Notes: generated by a model not told the origin, from the sequence alone. A DNA stretch of 64,000 bases from Lysobacter enzymogenes (GCF_017355525.1 NZ_CP067395.1:806001-870000), one strand, 5' to 3'. Shown: positions 27,410 to 36,989, counted from the stretch's first letter. Numbers and translations are program-made.

Positions 27410-28622
27410 AGCGCGGTTCGCGTTCGAACGAGAACAAGCGCGCCAGAGGGTGGCTGCGCCGCTCGATCCGCGCCCGCAGCAGTTCCGCGCCGATCATGCT
27501 GTAGGTGATGCCGTTGCCGCCGTAGGCCATCGCGAACAGCACGCGCGGCCCGTACTGCGGGTGCGCGCCGAACCACGGCAGGCCGTCGGCGGTTTCGGCG
27601 AAGGTGCCGGCCCAGGCGAAGGCGGGTTGCAGTCGCAGGCGCGGGAAACGCTTTTGCACTTGCCGTACCAGCCGGTCGGCGCGCGATTGCACGCGACGGT
27701 CGCGCCGTGCCGGCAGGTCGACGGCGTCGTCGCAGCCGCCGACCACCAGCCGGCCGTCGCCGGTGCTGCGCAGGTACAGATACGGCCGCGCCGATTCCCA
27801 CACCACGGTCTCGCGCAGCGCCTGCAAGTCGTCGGCCGGCAGCGGATCGGTGACGAAGGCGTAGCTGCTGCGGTTGCGCGCCAGCCGTTGCTTGATCCAT
27901 TGCTGGCCGGCGTAACCGGCGGCGACGATGACGTGATCCGCGCGCACGCGCACGCCGTCGGCGGTGCGCAGTTCGACGCTGCGGGCGCCGGCGTCGACCG
28001 CTTCGACGCAGGTACGGTCGTAGACCTGGCCGCCGCGCCGGCGCAGCCGCGCGAGCAAGCGCGAGGCCATGCGGTAAGGGTCGACCGAAGCCGCGCATTC
28101 GCTGAGGATCGCGCCGGGCGCCTGCAGGCCGTAGTCGGCCGCGAGTTCGTCTTGCGCCAACCAGCGCACCTGCAAACCGTGGCGCGCGCGCAGCGCGGCC
28201 TCCTCGCGCAGCAAGGGCAGGTGGCCGCTACGGCTGGCGTAGTAGAGGCTGCGCTGGCGGCGGTAATCCACATCGCGCAGGCGCGAGGCGACCTCGCCCA
28301 GTCGCGTCACCGCGTCGGCGCAGGCGCGGTAGGCCAGGGCGGCGCGGCGTTCGCCGTACATGCGCGTCAGCTCGATCAGATGGGTGTCGATCTCGTATTG
28401 CAGCAGCGCCGTGCTCGCCGCGGTGCTGCCCCAGGCGACGTCGCGTTGCTCCAGCACCGCCACATCGAAGCCGTGCGCGGCGAGTTCGTCGGCGATCAGC
28501 GCGCCGCTGATGCCGCCGCCGACGATCGCGACCTCGCAGCGCAGGTCTTGGCGCAGTTGCGGGAAGGCGTGCATCAGGCCGTTGCGGACGGCCCAGAACG
28601 GATAGCCGCTTTTCAGGTCCAT
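27408..28622 (-). CDS. FAD-dependent oxidoreductase (DAO family)
   Basis: A 404-residue flavoprotein with a Rossmann FAD site near the N-terminus (CEVAIVGGGISGALIADELAAHGFDVAVLEQRDVAWGSTAAST) and a C-terminal FAD-closing region (GRLVVGGCDDAV...GLPWFGAHPQYG...AYGGNGITYSMIGAELL). It belongs to the DAO/glycine-oxidase-like superfamily. The N-terminal tag MDLKSGYPFWAVRNGLM is typical of this subgroup. The substrate (an amino acid or amine) is not determined. It is divergent from the Rossmann protein at 28785. Confidence 0.87.
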   Translation of the reverse strand: MDLKSGYPFWAVRNGLMHAFPQLRQDLRCEVAIVGGGISGALIADELAAHGFDVAVLEQRDVAWGSTAASTALLQYEIDTHLIELTRMYGERRAALAYRACADAVTRLGEVASRLRDVDYRRQRSLYYASRSGHLPLLREEAALRARHGLQVRWLAQDELAADYGLQAPGAILSECAASVDPYRMASRLLARLRRRGGQVYDRTCVEAVDAGARSVELRTADGVRVRADHVIVAAGYAGQQWIKQRLARNRSSYAFVTDPLPADDLQALRETVVWESARPYLYLRSTGDGRLVVGGCDDAVDLPARRDRRVQSRADRLVRQVQKRFPRLRLQPAFAWAGTFAETADGLPWFGAHPQYGPRVLFAMAYGGNGITYSMIGAELLRARIERRSHPLARLFSFEREPR

Positions 28623-28784
28623 GTGCGGTTCGGCGAGGAGGGACGCGTCCAGCAAAACCGCTGGCGCGTTTGCATAAGGTGATCGACGCCCGCGGCAGCG
28701 CGCTTTTCGCGACGCCGGCCCGGCGCCCGCGGGCGCGCGATCTGCGATCATCGGCGCGGGCGCGGCGACGATCCGGGAGGACGC

Positions 28785-29414
28785 ATGAAACTGTTGTTGG
28801 CGGGCGCAAGCGGTCTGGTCGGCGGCCATGTCTTGCGATTGGCGCTGGCGGACCCGGCGGTGGAACGGGTGACCGCACCGACCCGGCGGCCGCTGCCGCC
28901 GCACCCCAAGCTGGACGCGCCGCTGCTGGACTGGAACGCGCTGCCAACGGATGCGCCGTGGTGGCGCGCCGACGCGGCGGTCTGCGCGCTCGGCACTACG
29001 ATGCGCGCGGCCGGTTCGCGCGCGGCCTTCCGCAAGGTCGATTACGACTATCCGCTGGCGTTCGCGCAGGCGGCCCGCCGCGGCGGCGTGCGCGCGTACG
29101 CGCTGAACTCGGCGCTGGGCGCCGATGCGGGGTCGATGTTCTTCTACAATCGGGTCAAGGGCGAGCTGGAGGCGGCGCTGGCCGGGATCGGGTTCGAGTC
29201 GCTGACCTATGTGCGGCCGGGCCTGATCGAAGGCGAGCGCGAGCAGCCGCGGCCCGGCGAAGTCGTGGCGACGAAGGTGTTGCGCATCGCCGCGCCGCTG
29301 CTGCCGCAACGCTGGCGGCTCAATCCGGCGCCGCGCATCGCGCAGGCCTTGTTGCAAGCGGCGTTGCGCGCCGAACCCGGCGTGCATGCGGTGGGTTCCG
29401 AACGCCTGGTCTGA
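28785..29414 (+). CDS. NAD(P)-binding Rossmann protein (SDR-like, NmrA/HTATIP2 type)
   Basis: A 209-residue atypical short-chain dehydrogenase: NAD(P) site MKLLLAGASGLVGGHVLRLAL, then VCALGTTMRAAGSRAAFRKVDYDY and NSALGADAGSMFFYNRVKGELEAAL with a Tyr-x3-Lys-like pair (YNRVK). The size fits the small NAD(P)H-binding family. The substrate is unknown. Confidence 0.85.
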   Translation: MKLLLAGASGLVGGHVLRLALADPAVERVTAPTRRPLPPHPKLDAPLLDWNALPTDAPWWRADAAVCALGTTMRAAGSRAAFRKVDYDYPLAFAQAARRGGVRAYALNSALGADAGSMFFYNRVKGELEAALAGIGFESLTYVRPGLIEGEREQPRPGEVVATKVLRIAAPLLPQRWRLNPAPRIAQALLQAALRAEPGVHAVGSERLV

Positions 29415-29424
29415 GCGCCGGCGC

Positions 29425-30318
29425 TTACGACCCCTCGCGCACCAGCGCGACGAAATTGCGCACCGGCGCCGAATCGAGTTCCGGCAGTTGCGCCAAGGCC
29501 AGCCGCGCGATCGGCTGCAAGCCGGCGATGTCGCGGTAGACGATGCCGGGCAGGGCGAAGCGGCGCATCGCCTCGGGCACGATCGCCACGCCGAGTTCGG
29601 CCGCCACCAGCGCCAGCGACGAGGCCAGCTGCGGCGCGTACTGGCCGATGCGCGGCTCGAAGCCGGCGCGGCGGCAGGCGCCGAGGATGGCTTCGTGCAG
29701 GGTCGGGCCGACGTGGCGCGGGGTCAGGATCAGCGCGTCCTCGCGCAGTTGCTCCAGCCGGATCGACTTGCGCCGGCCGTCGCGCACCGCCGCATGCCCG
29801 ACCGGCAGCGCGGCGATCATCGCTTCCTCCAGCAGCGGATGCAGCAGCACGCCTTCGTTCTCGCTGCCGTCGTGGCGCAGGAAGGCCAGATCCAGGCTGC
29901 CGTCGCGCAGCTTGGCCGACAGGTGCGCGCTGTTGTCTTCCTCCAAGGTCAGTTCCACCTGCGGATAGCGGCGGCGGAAGTCGCGGATCGCCTGGGTCGT
30001 GAGCGGCGTCAGGATCGCCGAGGAGGTGAAGCCCAGGCGCAGCGCGCCGGTTTCGCCGCGCGCGGCGCGCTGGGCCTGGCGCACCGCGGCGCCGGCCAGT
30101 TCGGGCAGGGCGCGCGCGCGTTCGAGGAAGGCGCGGCCGGCCTCGGTCAGCTCGGCGCCGTGCGGCACGCGATGGAACAGGCGCGCGCCGATTTCGTTTT
30201 CGAGGTCGCGGATCTGCTGGCTCAGCGGCGGCTGGCCGATGCCGAGGCGTTCGGCCGCGCGGGTGAAATTGGCTTCCTCAGCGACGGCGAGGAAGTAGCG
30301 GATATGGCGCAGTTCCAT
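29425..30318 (-). CDS. LysR family transcriptional regulator
   Basis: A 297-residue LysR regulator of normal length. The winged helix is at the N-terminus (MELRHIRYFLAVAEEANFTRAAERLGIGQPPLSQQIRDLENEIGARLF), followed by two ligand-binding lobes. It is divergent from an MFS transporter gene, with a perfect palindrome between them, so it most likely controls that transporter and its downstream hydrolase. Confidence 0.92.
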   Translation of the reverse strand: MELRHIRYFLAVAEEANFTRAAERLGIGQPPLSQQIRDLENEIGARLFHRVPHGAELTEAGRAFLERARALPELAGAAVRQAQRAARGETGALRLGFTSSAILTPLTTQAIRDFRRRYPQVELTLEEDNSAHLSAKLRDGSLDLAFLRHDGSENEGVLLHPLLEEAMIAALPVGHAAVRDGRRKSIRLEQLREDALILTPRHVGPTLHEAILGACRRAGFEPRIGQYAPQLASSLALVAAELGVAIVPEAMRRFALPGIVYRDIAGLQPIARLALAQLPELDSAPVRNFVALVREGS

Positions 30319-30338
30319 CGATGCTCTCCCGCAAGACT

Positions 30339-30361
30339 TCGATATCTGTAAAAGATATCGA
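30339..30361. promoter_or_regulatory. Perfect inverted repeat, candidate LysR operator
   Basis: TCGATATC-N7-GATATCGA, 8-bp arms with a seven-base spacer (tgtaaaa), lies 21 bases before the LysR start and 55 bases before the MFS start. It contains the ATC-N9-GAT core and T-N11-A pattern of LysR sites. The surrounding AT-rich stretch (30341-30385) probably holds both promoters. Confidence 0.65.
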
Positions 30362-30415
30362 CAGCTACTGTTTCATATATTGGACGAATGAAGCCGACGG
30401 CGCCATCCTGCCGCC

Positions 30416-31657
30416 ATGAGCACGACTCCTGTCCTGGCCGGCGGTCCCGCGGCGGCGCCGCATCCCGGCATCGAACGCGGCACCGCCGCGTACCGGCGGG
30501 CGAATTTCGCCCTGTTCCTCGCCGGTTGTTCGACCTTCTCGCTGCTGTACTGCGTGCAGCCGCTGCTGCCGGAGTTCGCGCGCGACTTCGGCTTGAGCCC
30601 GGCGACCAGTTCGCTGGCGCTGTCGCTGAGCACCGCCGCGCTGGCGCTGGCGATCTTCGCCGCCGGCGCCTTGTCGCAGCAGGTCGCGCGGCGCCGGCTG
30701 ATGTTCGCCTCGATGGCGCTGGCCGCGGCCTGCAACCTGCTCGCCGCGTTCGCGCCGAACTGGTCGCTGCTGTTGCTGGCGCGGCTGGCCGAAGGCGCCT
30801 TGCTCGGCGGCGTGCCGGCGGTGGCGATGGCGTATCTGGCCGAGGAAATGGACGCGCGCCATCTCAACGGCGCGATGGGGCTGTACGTGGCCGGCACCGC
30901 GTTCGGCGGCATGATGGGCCGGGTCGGCATGGGCGTGCTGGTCGAACTCGGCGACTGGCGCACGGCGATGGCGGCGATCGGCGCCGTCGGCCTGGCCGCG
31001 GCGTTCGGCTTCGCCGCGCTGCTGCCGCCGTCGCGGCGGTTCGTGCCGCAGCGCGGGTTCGTGTTGCAGCGGCATCTGCGCGCCTGGGCCGCGCACCTGC
31101 GCCATCCGGGCTTGCTGCGGTTGTTCGCGGTCGGCTTCGTGCTGACCAGCGTGTTCGTGGCGCTGTTCAACTACGTTGGTTTCCGTTTGGCCGCCGCGCC
31201 GTATCTGCTCGGTCCCGGCAAGATCAGCCTGATCTTCCTGGCCTACGTGTTCGGCATGTTCTCCTCGCCGCTGGCCGGGCGCATGGCCGACCGTTACGGC
31301 GGGCGTTGGCCGCTCGCCGCCGGCATGGCGCTGATGGGCGTGGGTGCGGTGGTTACGCTGGGCCAGTCGATGGCGGCGATCGTCGCCGGCATCAGTCTGG
31401 TCACCTTCGGCTTCTTCGTCGGCCATTCGGTCGCCAGCGCCTGGGTCGGTCGCCTGGCGGGCAACGACAAGAGCCATGCCTCGTCCTTGTATCTGCTGTT
31501 CTATTACTTCGGTTCCAGCATCACCGGTCCGCTCGGCGGCTGGGCCTGGCAGCATGGCGGCTGGGGCGGCGAGGTCGCGTTGACCGCGAGCCTGGCGGCG
31601 GCGGGTATCGTGTTGGCGTTGCAGGTCGAAGGCAGAGGTCGGGCGCGTGTCGGATGA
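30416..31657 (+). CDS. MFS transporter (drug-efflux type)
   Basis: A 413-residue protein with twelve hydrophobic helices. It has the MFS loop motif after helix 2 (AAGALSQQVARRRLMFASM) and its repeat after helix 8 (LAGRMADRYGGRWPLAAG). The long N-terminal hydrophilic stretch (to residue 30) is as in YnfM/AraJ-type efflux carriers. It is divergent from the LysR gene and overlaps the next hydrolase gene by eleven bases, so the two form an operon. Confidence 0.9.
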   Translation: MSTTPVLAGGPAAAPHPGIERGTAAYRRANFALFLAGCSTFSLLYCVQPLLPEFARDFGLSPATSSLALSLSTAALALAIFAAGALSQQVARRRLMFASMALAAACNLLAAFAPNWSLLLLARLAEGALLGGVPAVAMAYLAEEMDARHLNGAMGLYVAGTAFGGMMGRVGMGVLVELGDWRTAMAAIGAVGLAAAFGFAALLPPSRRFVPQRGFVLQRHLRAWAAHLRHPGLLRLFAVGFVLTSVFVALFNYVGFRLAAAPYLLGPGKISLIFLAYVFGMFSSPLAGRMADRYGGRWPLAAGMALMGVGAVVTLGQSMAAIVAGISLVTFGFFVGHSVASAWVGRLAGNDKSHASSLYLLFYYFGSSITGPLGGWAWQHGGWGGEVALTASLAAAGIVLALQVEGRGRARVG

Positions 31658-32357
31658 GCGGAACGAAAAGCAGGCCTTGCTGTTGCTGCCGGGCCTGCTG
31701 TGCGACGAGCGGCTGTGGCGCGATCAGATCCGCGATTTGAACGATCTGGCCGAGATCGCGGTGGCCGATCTGACCCAGGACGACAGCGTCGCCGCGATGG
31801 CGGCGCGGGTGTTGGCCGCCGCGCCGCCGCGCTTCGCCTTGGCGGGTTTGTCGATGGGCGGCTATGTCGCGTTCGAAATCCTGCGCCAGCAGCCCGAACG
31901 GGTCGCCAGGCTGGCCTTGCTCGACACCAGCGCCGCGCCGGATTCGCCGCTGCGGGCGATGCAGCGCCGCGCCGGTTTGCGCCTGCTCGACCGCGGCCGC
32001 TTCGCCGGCGTGACCCGGCAATTGCTGCCGACCCTGGTTCATGCGCAACACGTGGACGGCCCGGTCGGCCGCGAGGTGCAGGCGATGGCGCAGCGCGTCG
32101 GCGCGCAGGCGTACCGGCGCCAGCAGACCGCGATCCTGGAGCGGCCGGATTCGCGGCCGTTGCTGGCGTCGATCGCGGTGCCGACCCTGATCGTGGTCGG
32201 CGAAGACGATCAACTGACGCCGCCGGCCGCGGCCGAGGAAATGCATCGCGGCATCGCCGCCTCGACGCTCGAACGCATCGCCCGATGCGGGCACTTGCCG
32301 ACGATGGAACAGCCGCAACTCGCCAGCGACTTGTTGCGGCGCTGGCTGCAAGAGTGA
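31647..32357 (+). CDS. Alpha/beta hydrolase
   Basis: A 236-residue hydrolase: LLLLPGLLCDERLW, nucleophile elbow LAGLSMGGYVAFEIL, acid in IVVGEDDQLTP, catalytic His in IARCGHLPTMEQP. Compact size without a signal peptide suggests a cytoplasmic esterase or MhpC-like enzyme. Its start overlaps the end of the MFS gene, so it shares the LysR-controlled operon. It may act on the same compound that is exported; this is inference. Confidence 0.87.
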   Translation: MSDERNEKQALLLLPGLLCDERLWRDQIRDLNDLAEIAVADLTQDDSVAAMAARVLAAAPPRFALAGLSMGGYVAFEILRQQPERVARLALLDTSAAPDSPLRAMQRRAGLRLLDRGRFAGVTRQLLPTLVHAQHVDGPVGREVQAMAQRVGAQAYRRQQTAILERPDSRPLLASIAVPTLIVVGEDDQLTPPAAAEEMHRGIAASTLERIARCGHLPTMEQPQLASDLLRRWLQE

Positions 32358-32400
32358 GATGTTGGCCGGACGACACCGACGCGGACGTACGGAGAATGCG

Positions 32401-32868
32401 ATGCGAGTTGTGGGATTGGATGCGGCCGAACTGGACGCGATGCTGCGCTTGAACCGCTTGCGCGGCGAAGCCGCGGGCGGCGACGAACGCGCCGCACTGG
32501 AAGCGCATTTCGCGCAGCACCAAGGCGCCGACCGCCGCCTGGCGGTGTACGGCACGCTGGCGCCCGGCGAGCCCAACCACCATCACCTCAGCGCGGTGCC
32601 CGGCGTTTGGCGCGCCGGTACGGTCAACGGCCGGCTGGAGCAGGTCGGTTGGGGCGCGGACATGGGCTATCCGGCGCTGGTGTGGTCGCCCGATGGCGAG
32701 CCGGTGGCGGTGCAGGCCTTCGCCAGCGAGGAACTGCCCGCGCACTGGCCGCGGCTGGACGAGTTCGAGGGCGCGCAGTACCTACGCATCCTGGTGCCGG
32801 TGCGCTTCGACGACGGCGCGGTCGCGGTCGCCAACCTGTACGCGGCGCATCCGGCGCCGCCCGGCTGA
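32401..32868 (+). CDS. Gamma-glutamylcyclotransferase-like (AIG2/GGCT fold) protein
   Basis: A 155-residue protein. The GGCT fold starts at LAVYGTLAPGEPNHHHLSAVPG (the YGTL substrate loop) and continues with ADMGYPALVWSPDGEPVAVQAFASEELPAHWPRLDEFEGAQYLRILV, with the acidic EFEG loop. The ATG at 32401 is preferred over that at 32359 because a GGAG site lies six bases upstream. It would open or form a pyroglutamyl-type ring; the substrate is unknown. It may belong to the same operon as the previous hydrolase (43 bases away). Confidence 0.83.
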   Translation: MRVVGLDAAELDAMLRLNRLRGEAAGGDERAALEAHFAQHQGADRRLAVYGTLAPGEPNHHHLSAVPGVWRAGTVNGRLEQVGWGADMGYPALVWSPDGEPVAVQAFASEELPAHWPRLDEFEGAQYLRILVPVRFDDGAVAVANLYAAHPAPPG

Positions 32869-33049
32869 TCCGGGGCGTTCGTTATCGCCCGATCAACGAT
32901 CCGCGCCGAGGCGACGACTCGCCGCTAGCGATCGCCGTCCTAGCCTGGAGGCCGACTGCCGGCGCGTATCGCGCCAGAGGAGGCCGGGTGCGGCAGAGTG
33001 TCCCGATCGTCATCGCCATCGTTGCGGCGGCTGTGGACCGCGTTGCGCG

Positions 33050-35656
33050 ATGAGCCTGCACGAATACCGGCGCAAGCGCCGCTTCGACCGCACCCGCGAG
33101 CCCGAGCCCGGCGCGCCGCCGCGCGGCCGGCGGCCGATCTTCGTGGTCCAACTGCACCACGCCAGCCGCCGCCATTACGACTTCCGCCTGCAGGTCGGCG
33201 ACGCGCTCAAGAGCTGGGCGGTGCCGAAGGGGCCGTCCTACGACCCGGCGGTCAAGCGCATGGCGGTCGAGGTCGAGGACCATCCGCTCGATTACGCCTC
33301 GTTCGAAGGCGATATTCCGCACGGCGAATACGGCGGCGGCCATGTCGCCCGGTTCGACAGCGGCGTGTGGACGACCGACGGCGATCCTGAGGCGCAATTG
33401 GCCAAGGGCCACCTGCGCTTCGAACTGTTCGGCGACAAGCTCAAGGGCGGCTGGCATCTGGTGCGGTCGGGCAAGCCGACGCGGCAGCCGCAATGGCTGT
33501 TGTTCAAGGACCGCGACGGTTATGCCGGCACGCTCGAAGCCGACGACCTGCTCGCCGATGTCGCGCCGCCGTCGGACGCGGATGCGCGCCGCGCGGGGCG
33601 CGGCAAGCAGGGCAAGAAAAAACTCAACGAGCCGCCGCCGCCGCGTGCGCGCCGGCGCGACTGGGGAGCCGCGGCGCGCAAACTGACGGGCGCGCGCAAG
33701 GCGAGCCTCGGCGGCGGCGCGTTCGAACTGCAACTGGCGCGGCTCGCCGACGGCCCGCCGGCGGGCGGGCAGTGGCTGCACGAGATCAAATGGGACGGTT
33801 ACCGCATCGCGGCCGCGGTGGCCGGCGGCAAGGCGCGGCTGTGGTCGCGCAATGCGCTGGAGTGGACCGGCAAGATTCCCGAGATCGCCGCCGCGGTGGA
33901 ATCGCTCGGCCTGCGCAGCGCCGCGCTCGACGGCGAGCTGATCGCCGGGCGCGGCGCGCGCGAGGATTTCAATCTGCTCCAGGCCACGCTGTCGGGCGAG
34001 AAACACGGCGCGTTGACGCTGGTGCTGTTCGACCTGCTGCACCTCGACGGCTGGGACCTCAGCGCCGCGCCGCTGACGCAGCGCAAGGCCTTGCTCGAAG
34101 CGTTGCTGGAAAACGCCGGCCCGCATCTGCGCTACAGCTCGCACGTCGTTGCAGAGGGCGGGCAGGCGTTCGCGCTGGCCGGCGAACAGGGCTTCGAAGG
34201 CATCGTGTCCAAGCGCGGCGACCGTCCGCACCATCCGGGCCGCAGCGACGAATGGCGCAAGAGCAAGCGCCTGAGCAGCGACGAGTTCGCGGTGGTCGGC
34301 TACACGCCGCCGAAGGGCGCGCGCAGCGGCTTCGGTTCGCTGTTGCTGGCGCGGCCGGATGCGCGCGGCGAGTGGGTCTATGCCGGCCGCGTCGGCACCG
34401 GCTTTTCCGCGGAGTCGCTGGAGCGGATCGCCGCGCGCCTGCCAAAGGGCACGGCGGCCGAATCGGTGCGCGTGCCGGCGCACGACACCGATCTGCGCGC
34501 GGCGCGCTGGTTCGCGCCGAAGTTCGTGATCGAAGCGTTCTATCGTGGCATCGGCGGCAACGGGCTGCTGCGGCAGGCGTCGCTGAAGACCCTGCGTCCG
34601 GACAAGAAACCCGCCGATCTGTTCGACAGCGACCGCGCGCCGGCGCGGCGCGGCGCCGCGTCGAAAGCCGGCCGGGACAAAGCCGGCGACACGAAAGCCG
34701 CCTCTCCCAAATCGTCCAGGCGCCCCGCCATGACCGCCAAATCCACGCGCGCCCAACCGGCCGCCCTCGAAGACATCCGCCTGACCAGTCCGACCCGCGT
34801 CGTCTATCCCGACATCGGCGCGACCAAGCACGACGTCGCCGCCTACTATTTCGCGATGGCCGACTGGCTCCTGCCGGAAATCGCCGGCCGGCCCTTGTCG
34901 ATCGTGCGCTGCACGCAGGGCGCGGCGCGGCCGTGCTTCTTCCAGAAACACCACACCGCCGGGCTCGACGAGGTCGACAGCGTCGCGCTGCAGGAGGACT
35001 CGGGCCAGCACGCCGATTATCTGGTGGTTCGCGATCTGCGCGGCCTGATGAATCTGGTCCAGTTCAACGCGCTGGAGTTCCACCCCTGGGGCGCCAGCGC
35101 CGCGCGGCCCGACCGCGCCGACCGGATCGTGTTCGACCTGGATCCGGGGCCCGGCGTGGCGTGGCCGGAAGTCGTGGCCGCGGCGCGTCAGCTGCGCTCG
35201 TTGCTGAAGTCGCTGCAACTGGTCTCGTTCGTGCGCACCTCGGGCGGCAAGGGCCTGCATGTGGTGGTGCCGGTCGCGCCGGCCTGCGGTTGGGACCAGG
35301 CCAAGGCCTTCGCCCACGGCTTCGCCGAGAGCCTGGCGACGATGGAACCGCTGAAGTACATCGCCACCGCAAGCAAGAAATTCCGCAAGAACAAGATCTT
35401 CGTCGACTACCTGCGCAACGGGCGCGGCGCCACCAGCGTCGCCTCGTTCTCGCTGCGCGCGCGCGAAGGCGCGCCGGTGGCGATGCCGCTGCGCTGGGAA
35501 GAACTGGGACGGATCAAGAGCGGCCATGCCTTCGACATCGATTCGGCGCAGGCGCGGGTCAAGCGCCTGCGCCGGCATCCGTGGGCGGGGATCGACGATG
35601 TCCGCCAGAACCTCGACCGGGTGATGGAACGGCTGCAGGCGCGCGGCGAAGGCTAG
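33050..35656 (+). CDS. ligD: Multifunctional DNA ligase D (end-joining)
   Basis: An 868-residue enzyme of the bacterial non-homologous end-joining system. Residues 1-190 form the 3'-phosphoesterase module (HHASRRHYDFRLQ with His42; EDHPLDYASFEGDIPHGEYGGG). Residues 225-540 form the ATP-dependent ligase, with the adenylated Lys247 in HEIKWDGYRI and EGIVSKRGD further on. A Lys/Ala-rich linker leads to the polymerase/primase module (residues 590-868) with the Asp pair at 696/698 (FDLDPGPG) and TSGGKGLHVVVP. The domain order is that of Pseudomonas LigD. Ku is encoded 445 bases downstream. Confidence 0.95.
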   Translation: MSLHEYRRKRRFDRTREPEPGAPPRGRRPIFVVQLHHASRRHYDFRLQVGDALKSWAVPKGPSYDPAVKRMAVEVEDHPLDYASFEGDIPHGEYGGGHVARFDSGVWTTDGDPEAQLAKGHLRFELFGDKLKGGWHLVRSGKPTRQPQWLLFKDRDGYAGTLEADDLLADVAPPSDADARRAGRGKQGKKKLNEPPPPRARRRDWGAAARKLTGARKASLGGGAFELQLARLADGPPAGGQWLHEIKWDGYRIAAAVAGGKARLWSRNALEWTGKIPEIAAAVESLGLRSAALDGELIAGRGAREDFNLLQATLSGEKHGALTLVLFDLLHLDGWDLSAAPLTQRKALLEALLENAGPHLRYSSHVVAEGGQAFALAGEQGFEGIVSKRGDRPHHPGRSDEWRKSKRLSSDEFAVVGYTPPKGARSGFGSLLLARPDARGEWVYAGRVGTGFSAESLERIAARLPKGTAAESVRVPAHDTDLRAARWFAPKFVIEAFYRGIGGNGLLRQASLKTLRPDKKPADLFDSDRAPARRGAASKAGRDKAGDTKAASPKSSRRPAMTAKSTRAQPAALEDIRLTSPTRVVYPDIGATKHDVAAYYFAMADWLLPEIAGRPLSIVRCTQGAARPCFFQKHHTAGLDEVDSVALQEDSGQHADYLVVRDLRGLMNLVQFNALEFHPWGASAARPDRADRIVFDLDPGPGVAWPEVVAAARQLRSLLKSLQLVSFVRTSGGKGLHVVVPVAPACGWDQAKAFAHGFAESLATMEPLKYIATASKKFRKNKIFVDYLRNGRGATSVASFSLRAREGAPVAMPLRWEELGRIKSGHAFDIDSAQARVKRLRRHPWAGIDDVRQNLDRVMERLQARGEG

Positions 35657-35665
35657 CGGCGACGC

Positions 35666-35911
35666 TCAGGATCGCCCGATCCGGCGCCAGGCCGATACGC
35701 CCAGCGCCACGGCCGCGGCCACGAACGCGAGGCGGGTCGCAGCGACCGCGTGCGCGCGACGCGGCGGCAGATAGGTCGGCGCGCGCGGGCGCGGGGACAG
35801 GCTTTCCAGCAAGCCCGGCGCGGGGCTGGCGAGGTCTACGGTGGCGACGTTGCGCGCGCCGTGGGCGCGATCGTCGGTGGGCGTGGCGGGCGCTGGCGTG
35901 GGGGCGGGCAT
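35666..35911 (-). CDS. Small hypothetical protein with C-terminal membrane helix
   Basis: An 81-residue frame in the 445-base gap between ligD and ku. It has a Pro/Ala-rich N-terminal half and one hydrophobic stretch near the C-terminus (LAFVAAAVALGVSAW) followed by Arg residues. It might be a small membrane protein, but frames of this type arise often in GC-rich DNA and no family is recognised. Confidence 0.3.
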   Translation of the reverse strand: MPAPTPAPATPTDDRAHGARNVATVDLASPAPGLLESLSPRPRAPTYLPPRRAHAVAATRLAFVAAAVALGVSAWRRIGRS

Positions 35912-36101
35912 AAGACGGGGCCGGGTAGCGGATCCAGCCAGGACCTTAAGCGCGCGCGGATTCGGCCGCGGCGACGCCGGCGTGAACGTCGCGCTAAGCG
36001 GCGCCGGGATCGCGTCCCGCAGCGGCCGCGGCGCGGCCTTTCACCGCCGTTGAACCCGGCGCGTAGCACAGTCCCCGACCACGTCATCAGGAGTCCGCAC
36101 C

Positions 36102-36989
36102 ATGGCGCGCCCGATCTGGACCGGCACGATTTCCTTCGGCCTGCTCAACATCCCGGTCAAGCTGATGACCGGCGAACGCCGGGTCGACCTGCATTTCCGC
36201 ATGCTCGACAGCCGGAACAAGGCGCCGATCCGCTACGAGCGGGTCAACGAGGAGACCGGCGAGGAGGTGCCGTGGAAGGAGATCGTCAAGGCCTTCGAGT
36301 ACGACAAGGGCAGTTATGTGGTGCTGGAATCGTCGGACATCGCCGCCGCGGCGCCGGACAACAACGAGACTGTGGACATCGACGCCTTCGTCGACGCGGC
36401 CGCGATCGGCAGCGAGTACTACGAGAAGCCCTATGTGCTGGAGCCCGGAAAAAAGGCCGAGAAAGGCTATGTGCTGCTGCGCGAGGTGCTGGAGAAGACC
36501 GGCAAGGTCGGCATCGGCCGCGTGGTCATCCGCACCCGCGAGTACCTGGCCGCGGTGGCGCCGCGCGGCGATGCGCTGATCCTGTTGATCCTGCGCTACG
36601 CCCAGGAACTGGTCGACCCGGACGATTACAAGCTGCCGGTCGGCGGGTTGGCGAAATGGAAGATCTCGGCGCGCGAGGTCGAGATGGCGCAGCAGCTGAT
36701 CGAATCGATGAGCTCGGCATGGAAGCCGGAGTCGTACAAGGACGATTTCCGCGACCGCCTGCACAAGGTGATCCAGCAGCGGGTCAAGGCCAAGAAGGTG
36801 GTGCGCGGCAAGCAGGCCGAGGAAGCCAAGCTGCCGGAGAACGCCGCGACCAATGTCATCGACTTCGCCGACCTGCTCAAGCGCAGCCTGTCGAAAAAGA
36901 GCGCAGCGGCGCCGGCGAAGAAAGCAGCGACCAAAAAAGCGCCGGCGAAGAAAGCCGCCAAGCGCACGCGGGCGAAGAAGCGGGCCTGA
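36102..36989 (+). CDS. ku: Ku protein (non-homologous end joining)
   Basis: A 295-residue Ku homologue: ARPIWTGTISFGLLNIPVKL at the N-terminus and the conserved VNEETGEEVPWKEIVKAFEYDKGSYVVLE block. The C-terminus ends with a Lys/Ala-rich tail (KKAATKKAPAKKAAKRTRAKKR) like the histone-like tail of the DUF4287 protein at 7835, probably for DNA binding. Ku binds broken ends and recruits LigD. The start directly begins the conserved family sequence. Confidence 0.95.
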   Translation: MARPIWTGTISFGLLNIPVKLMTGERRVDLHFRMLDSRNKAPIRYERVNEETGEEVPWKEIVKAFEYDKGSYVVLESSDIAAAAPDNNETVDIDAFVDAAAIGSEYYEKPYVLEPGKKAEKGYVLLREVLEKTGKVGIGRVVIRTREYLAAVAPRGDALILLILRYAQELVDPDDYKLPVGGLAKWKISAREVEMAQQLIESMSSAWKPESYKDDFRDRLHKVIQQRVKAKKVVRGKQAEEAKLPENAATNVIDFADLLKRSLSKKSAAAPAKKAATKKAPAKKAAKRTRAKKRA

